A DNA stretch of 64,000 bases from NCBI RefSeq assembly GCF_003255815.1, contig NC_037673.1, forward strand, positions 12,400,138 to 12,464,137, written 5' to 3'. Under the pieces are notes generated by a model. It searched no databases. It saw only the letters and a list, made by a program, of their open reading frames with translations, and was not told where the DNA came from. The position numbers and the translations under genes are program-made. The DNA comes from Theropithecus gelada (Eukaryota > Chordata > Mammalia > Primates > Cercopithecidae). Positions 58,601 to 64,000 of this stretch are shown here, piece by piece. Each line of letters opens with the position of its first letter. Positions within the stretch are counted from its first letter, which is position 1.

Positions 58601-60984
58601 TAGGGTGTGGTAGGGTCAGATGATAGTCTTTGAATCTCACAGGCTTAACAAAGAAGAGACCCTTTTTAACTTAGGCTGCCTTTACAACAGAGAGCAGGGG
58701 CTTCTGCTAATTGCAGCCGACCAGAGGCCCAGGCTGCTTTTTCAACAGGCTTCCACTTCTCTAGAGCAGTAGAAATGGGAAGAGAGTGTGGCCAACCTCA
58801 CATTGGCTTTTCAAGCCCTGATTAAAAAAAGTAGCACACCTTATTTTCATGCACATTTCTTTTATCAGAGTGAAGCCAGGGAAGTATTTGGGGAAACTGT
58901 AATAGAGATAAGAGCTATACTCCACCTCAGTGAAATTTATTTGACACCACCAGCATCATGACACTAATTAGACACCAAAGACAGAACTAACTTTTATTTT
59001 GATGATTTCATTTCCCTAATTCCTTTCATGCATAGCCCTCATTCTTCAATGCCATATGCAGAGAATGACATTAGCTTGTCTCCCTGATCATGCTGCTGAG
59101 GACACCAGTCTCTCATGGGCAACACACAACACATACCACACTCAGTTTATTTCTTCATGTCTCTTTTCTAATACGAGAGTTTAACAACCAAGGACATTTC
59201 CCGTTGCACATACCGCATCAGTGATAGTCTGTTTGTTACTACTTCCCAATTTTTATGAGCTTTAATAACAAATACAATCATGATCACATTAAAAGATCAT
59301 TGATATGCCGTTTGAGTAAGATAACATGTGTTGGTAAGATCAGACCTTGCCTTTCATGATGAATATGTCTCTAAATTGACAGAACTGTTCCTGTAATCAC
59401 TTGTTCCACCAAAGCGTCTTGCCTGGGATCTGAATGGGAATGTGGGTGGGCATTAGCTCTCCTAGTGAGTAGCTCCACACCGCTAATGGGCCTAATTTGC
59501 AGACTTTATTTAGGCTACTGAGTGTGTCTCCAGGAATTTCCCCAGAATCCCGGAATGTCATGTGATCCTCTAAAAACTAGTAGAATTTATGTCCTTATTG
59601 AAGAAGGAATTCAATTCTATTATCAAGCTATGTATAAAAATGCCAAAAGTCTTTTATGTGACATTCATAACTCCTCATTAGCATAATCTTTCTAATATTT
59701 GGAAATCCTCAAAGCTGCATCAGAGCTTACCTAATTTTAAACTTGATAGGTGAGTAGATTATTTTAGACAGAGTCAAAAACCTTTTTTACTGTCGATTTC
59801 ACTATCATTTATTGATTAATCTCAGTAATATGGAACTTGCTAAAAATGTTCACAATTTAGTGGATACTTTTCACAATTAACAATACAAATTCATTCTAAG
59901 AATCATGATCAAGTTATCCAATATTAGACATTTTGAAACATTCCTTCATAAATATAGTCTGGAAAAACATCTAGTACATATAAGAAAATGAGGATATCAT
60001 TTTCTTTAATATTTAGTACGTTTGAAATATGCTTGAAATTCAAAAGCAAAAATGAACCAATATCTCACTCCAGTGAGAGCCTAGATTTAAAATAACACAT
60101 ATAGATTTTTAATAATACAATTATTGTGTAATCTTAAAATGTCTAGCAACGTGATACTTGCAGGACTTCCTGTTTTCCAAAAGCACAGGGCTGAGTTTTT
60201 CTATTGATACTTAAGGCTGCATAATAGCCTTTCAAAGTGTAGAGTGGTATAGAAGATTGCTGAAACCTGTAGCTTATTCCATTTTAACATATGCCTCTTT
60301 AGTTACAGGTAACATTTCCTTTTATTTCCATTACATATGATTGAGATATTAATTTTGATTTATTTATTTTAAAACCAGTTTCTTTAGTAAATTCTCAGCC
60401 CCTACTGTATGGTCATGGTGAGAAAGACCTTGAGTGCCCATAGGCAATATTTAGCCATTACATTATATGACAATATTTCCCAGAACACATCATATTCTGT
60501 GTAATAATGAAATAGAAGTGGATTTTACTTATTTTTATTGTGATTGCATTTTCTGCAGGAACCATTTGTCTTTCTTTAGGTAGGAGTCTTCTGCCTTCCA
60601 ATTTGTGAAAGTTTTTCATAGATGGTTCAAAATTTGTGGAGTTTTACCAATCTAGAGCTGTTAGTGTATTTATGCCACATATATGAATTTAGGCACCACA
60701 TTGAAATGTACCAGAGCTTTATCAACCCCATTTATAATATTTATTTTCATCCACTTGTTCGTTTACTTGAAGATCATTTTTTCCAACCCAGTACTTTGGA
60801 TGGCAGAGAAGTAAACTTTCTTAGACCTTCCCTAGGTCAGAGAATAGTGTTTCCTAGTCATCTTTAAGAAAAAGGACCACTTCCTTCTAAAGTTCTATCT
60901 TATACAAGCTAAGGTTAATTCTCCTTATCATCTTTACTTTCTGCCCCATGCCTCTGAGAAGACTCTTCCCACTTCTCTGCCCTG
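58601..60984. other. Unassigned, non-repetitive by eye
   Basis: About 2.4 kb of balanced-composition sequence in which I recognise no transposon and no gene. No open frame exceeds about 80 codons. This is the best candidate for unique sequence in the window. Confidence 0.4.
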
Positions 60985-61435
60985 CTCTCTGAACTCCAAA
61001 AATTAACCTGTTTGGATGACATCCAGGCTTTTCCTTACCTTCTGTCTTCTTTTTGTGTCTGGGCAGTAGGAAGCCCTATCAAGACGCTGAAAGGAGAGAA
61101 AAGCGAGGTCAGTGTGGTTGATTGAAGCCTGGCGTCCCCTCTGCTTAGTCACCTACCTCCTGCTGGCCGCATCTGCTGCAGAGTAACTCAGTTCCTGTAC
61201 GGTGGGACTCCCCACGGCCCTCTCTATTTCTAGTTCAGATAGCAGAGCCTTTCTTCTGCCCATCGGGCGTAGGTTACTATCAGCCCATCTCATAGCACAG
61301 GAATCACCCCCATCTCGTGTGATTTCCCAGTCGCCTTCCTGTATCTATAAAATCCGCCTTTTTAGTAAAATCTTCTCATGGTGTCTTAATCTGACTATGC
61401 TGTTTTCTGCTCAGACTGTGACTGATTATCAGTCA
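60985..61435 (+). repeat. LTR-like mammalian repeat, family not named
   Basis: 'tttttgtgtctgggcag' followed by 'taggaagccctatcaag', 'ggagagaaaagcgaggtc' and a terminal 'ttagtaaaatcttctcatg' follow an interspersed repeat I know by sight but cannot name. A polyadenylation-like region lies near its right end. Confidence 0.55.
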
Positions 61436-62192
61436 CAGAATAAAGTTTAGATTCCTGTTAATTCCTAATGCCTGTAATTTATCAATATGTAAGTGCATTT
61501 GTTCCTGATTTGGTTTTATCTGACCAAGCGTTTCTCTCTCTTTCTCCCTCTCCTCTGCCCTTGCGTGTGTATGGGGGTTGATAGGGGGATGTATGTCTAC
61601 GTGTGTGTGTGTGTCTGTGTGTGGTGTTGTAAGAGAATGAGGCCAATTCCTACCATCATAGTGACAGAAATTTACTACCATTATATAAAATCTAAACTTG
61701 GATTCTATTTCTGGAAAGATAACTCTGGGGCAATGCCTGAAATGTGACTTCTACAATTTTCTTCAGAGACTTAAATAATGCAGGAAAGCAGAAATATTGG
61801 AAAGAAGTAAAGAGGTATCTCTGGATGAGTCCCATTAAACCAATAGTGATTCAGTAGTAGGAAGTTTTACTTTGTGGTTTATTAATCAAATTTACAATGC
61901 AAAATGATCTCTCACATTGACAGTCATTAACATATAAGCTAGACTTTTTTTTTTTTGTCTGAAGCTTTGTTTTTTTAATTAAATACATATTGAATTGTGC
62001 TTGCAACTAAAAAAAAAAAAAGTCAGAGAAAGACAACCACATCAGCGGGACTCCTGAGTGCCAGTGGCAACATGAGAGGCTGGAGCTTAGAAAAAGAGGC
62101 TGTCTTATATTTTTCCTGACCAAGAACACATAGAGCACAATCGGAGTCCATGTGTCAAGGGCTACTTTAGATAAGTAATAAGACATGTTGAG
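61436..62192. other. Unassigned; (GT)-rich tract
   Basis: 61563-61626 is GT-rich with (GT)7 at 61601-61614. T-run near 61946 and A-run near 62009. No gene seen. Confidence 0.4.
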
Positions 62193-62452
62193 TGTCCAAG
62201 GCAGGCAGACGCTTGAGCCCAGGAGTTGGAGACCATCCTGGACAACATGATTAAACCCCATCTCTACAAAAATGTAGTCAGGCTTGGTGATTCACACCTG
62301 TAGCTCCAGCTACTCAGGAGGCTGAGGTGGGAGGGTCACTTGAGCCTCGGAGTTTGAGGCAGCAGTGAGCTGTGATCACATCACTGTATTACAGCCTGGA
62401 AGAAAGAGTTAAATCCTGTCTTAAAATTATAAAAACAAAAATAAAAATAAAA
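62193..62452 (+). mobile_element. 5'-truncated AluJ
   Basis: 'gcttgagcccaggagttgg', 'gctactcaggaggctgagg', 'gtgagctgtgatcac' are J-type; the first ~40 bp of the left arm are missing. Tail is AAAAACAAAAATAAAA. Confidence 0.85.
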
Positions 62453-64000
62453 GAGCATGGCCAAATCTATCTTAAATTTTGAGAATTGACCAATTCCAAG
62501 GTAGGAAGTTGAGATTACTCAGAAAACTTACTAAAATTGTTGAAGTGTATAAGTTGGTTGAAATTATAATGAAGCATTTTAATTATCAATGGCCAGGCAC
62601 ATAAAATATTTGACTCTCAATTTCTCACAGAGGTTGAAATTCTTAGAAATAAAATGCATAAGGAGAGTGATTGTTGAGAGGAGATTAGTCGGACTAGCAA
62701 TTGAAAGAAAAGGCAGGAACGTGAAAACAGACATGAACAAATGGGGTAATGGTTGGTCAAATCATCTTCTTACAACTCACAACACTTTATGAGAGTTCTC
62801 TGCAATTTCTGGATGTCAGTGTACAGTTAGGCTGTAGGAGGTCCAAATTTATATAAATAACTCTACTAATCATCCTGAAGTCTAAATTTTCCTGAGGCAG
62901 ATCAGAATGACCTTCTACAGACAGAAATAGCTTCTTCATGAGGTGCAGATAAACCAAGCTATTTTTTCCAATCCCTGCCTTGACCTCAGTATACTACTTC
63001 TTAATATCAAATATTTTGACATGTATCTGTTTTCTTTCAGAAAAAAATTCATTACAGTAGCAATTCTATTTATGTAGGTAAAACTTTTCTATTTTTCTTT
63101 TTCACAATTGTAAAGGGAATTTCAGAATTTATTTTATAGAGGTAAATATACAAAAGAATTACATCGATGTTTTTAAGTTTCAAGATATAAGTTAAAGAAA
63201 TATGGCCACACAGTGGAAACATTAACAGTATGTTTTTATTCTCAGGAGTAACACTTAGTGGCAGGTCAAGCTGAATCGTAAAGTATCTATCTGCTCAAAC
63301 CTGTGTATTAAAATTAACAGCAAGTAATCATGGCCAAAATGAATTAAATGCTTGTATGGGTAGAGATTGTTCAAAGACCTTTCTATGTACCAATGTATAT
63401 TTTGTTCTTTTACATATTTCATTCTTTATGACATAACAAACAATATTATATCATCATTTTAAACAATCAAAATAGGAGAAAATAAAATTTCCTTCAATGC
63501 TATGCAAATCCTACTTTTTTCCATGGAGGTAATAATTGTCATCCATTGGATATGTGCCAATACTGCTAGTTTAGACATTTTTTATATCATATACACACAT
63601 ATCTCTGTAAATTCAGATGTCAAGACATCTCTTTGGGCATGTCACCATAGTTTCATTTTGTTTACAAAATCATGTTTGCTTTTTTTGATATTTCTACTCA
63701 CAAATTCCGTAAAAAAATCTACCTGAGATTCAGTCCTTTTGTTTAGAGATAAAGAGAGAGAGAATTATTTTCAAGTAGAGAACTTCAAAATTTTTAGTTG
63801 GTTTATAAAAGCATGTAAACAAATTTTTAGAAAACTCTCTCTTATTCTGAGACAGAATCACATATTGGTTTAGAATTTGTGATGAAGAGAAAATACTCCC
63901 AAAATTTAGGTCTTAATTTTGCCTCCAATTCACTGTTAATTAATGTCTCTAAGCCCCAGTAACTGCAATATAAAATAAGGATGTATATAATATCTAAGTC
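62453..64000. other. Unassigned AT-rich stretch to the window end
   Basis: No gene or named repeat recognised; open frames of 60-75 codons lack motifs. Confidence 0.4.

Overview
This is mammalian, specifically primate, nuclear DNA. Alu, L1 with Alu-age insertions, THE1/MST retroelements, MIR, L2 and MER20 are all present. The youngest Alu copies point to an Old World monkey rather than an ape: the Alu at 40211-40508 carries 'ctcaagcctgtaatccc' and 'gggcgaggtggcgggcg', and the truncated Alu at 4630-4792 carries (on the other strand) 'tggccggatctcagctc'. Both are forms I associate with the macaque/baboon AluY lineage. Family and subfamily names here are from memory of consensus sequences; no database search was run.

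I see no protein-coding host gene, exon, tRNA or rRNA. Every open frame longer than about 100 codons is either a decayed L1 ORF or a chance or low-complexity frame. The window reads as an AT-rich intergenic or deep intronic repeat field, at least half of it recognisable transposon.

Layout. 1-866: antisense L1 5'UTR running off the left edge. About 1900-4005: an old MaLR retroelement (MLT1 internal plus LTR) with a younger MLT1A LTR inside it. About 4040-14790: one nearly full-length minus-strand L1M, 3' end on the left and a long 5'UTR on the right. It is interrupted by a truncated AluY, a complete MST provirus (11218-13660, both LTRs) and an AluS with target-site duplication (TSD). 15-25 kb: AluS copies, two MIRs, a degraded L1, a solo THE1 LTR and an L2. 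25.1-27.6 kb: L1PA-like insertion with a 5' inversion. 29.6-31.9 kb: a second 5'-inverted L1 with a clean 14-bp TSD. 33.2-34.2 kb: old L1 carrying a 133-bp unidentified retroposed insert. 36-38.2 kb: complete minus-strand THE1 provirus. 38.9-42.5 kb: old L1s, a monkey-type AluY, an MST/THE1 LTR and an ERV1-type LTR. 43.7-45 kb: THE1 LTR with a perfect 5-bp TSD, split by an Alu whose tail has grown into a (GGAA)n array, then an MLT1 LTR. 45-64 kb: mostly unassigned AT-rich DNA with L1 fragments, a FLAM monomer, a third 5'-inverted L1 (54.3-55.1 kb), two further LTR-like repeats and an AluJ.

I found no undescribed biological system. The most interesting material is structural. Three separate places inside L1 copies (4369-4480, 8868-8993, 26375-26420) carry local inverted duplications that look like template-switch events. 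Three L1 insertions show twin-priming inversions. A small retrocopy of unknown source has a 15-bp TSD. The same short stretch of L1 ORF2 has seeded a tandem repeat in two independent copies.
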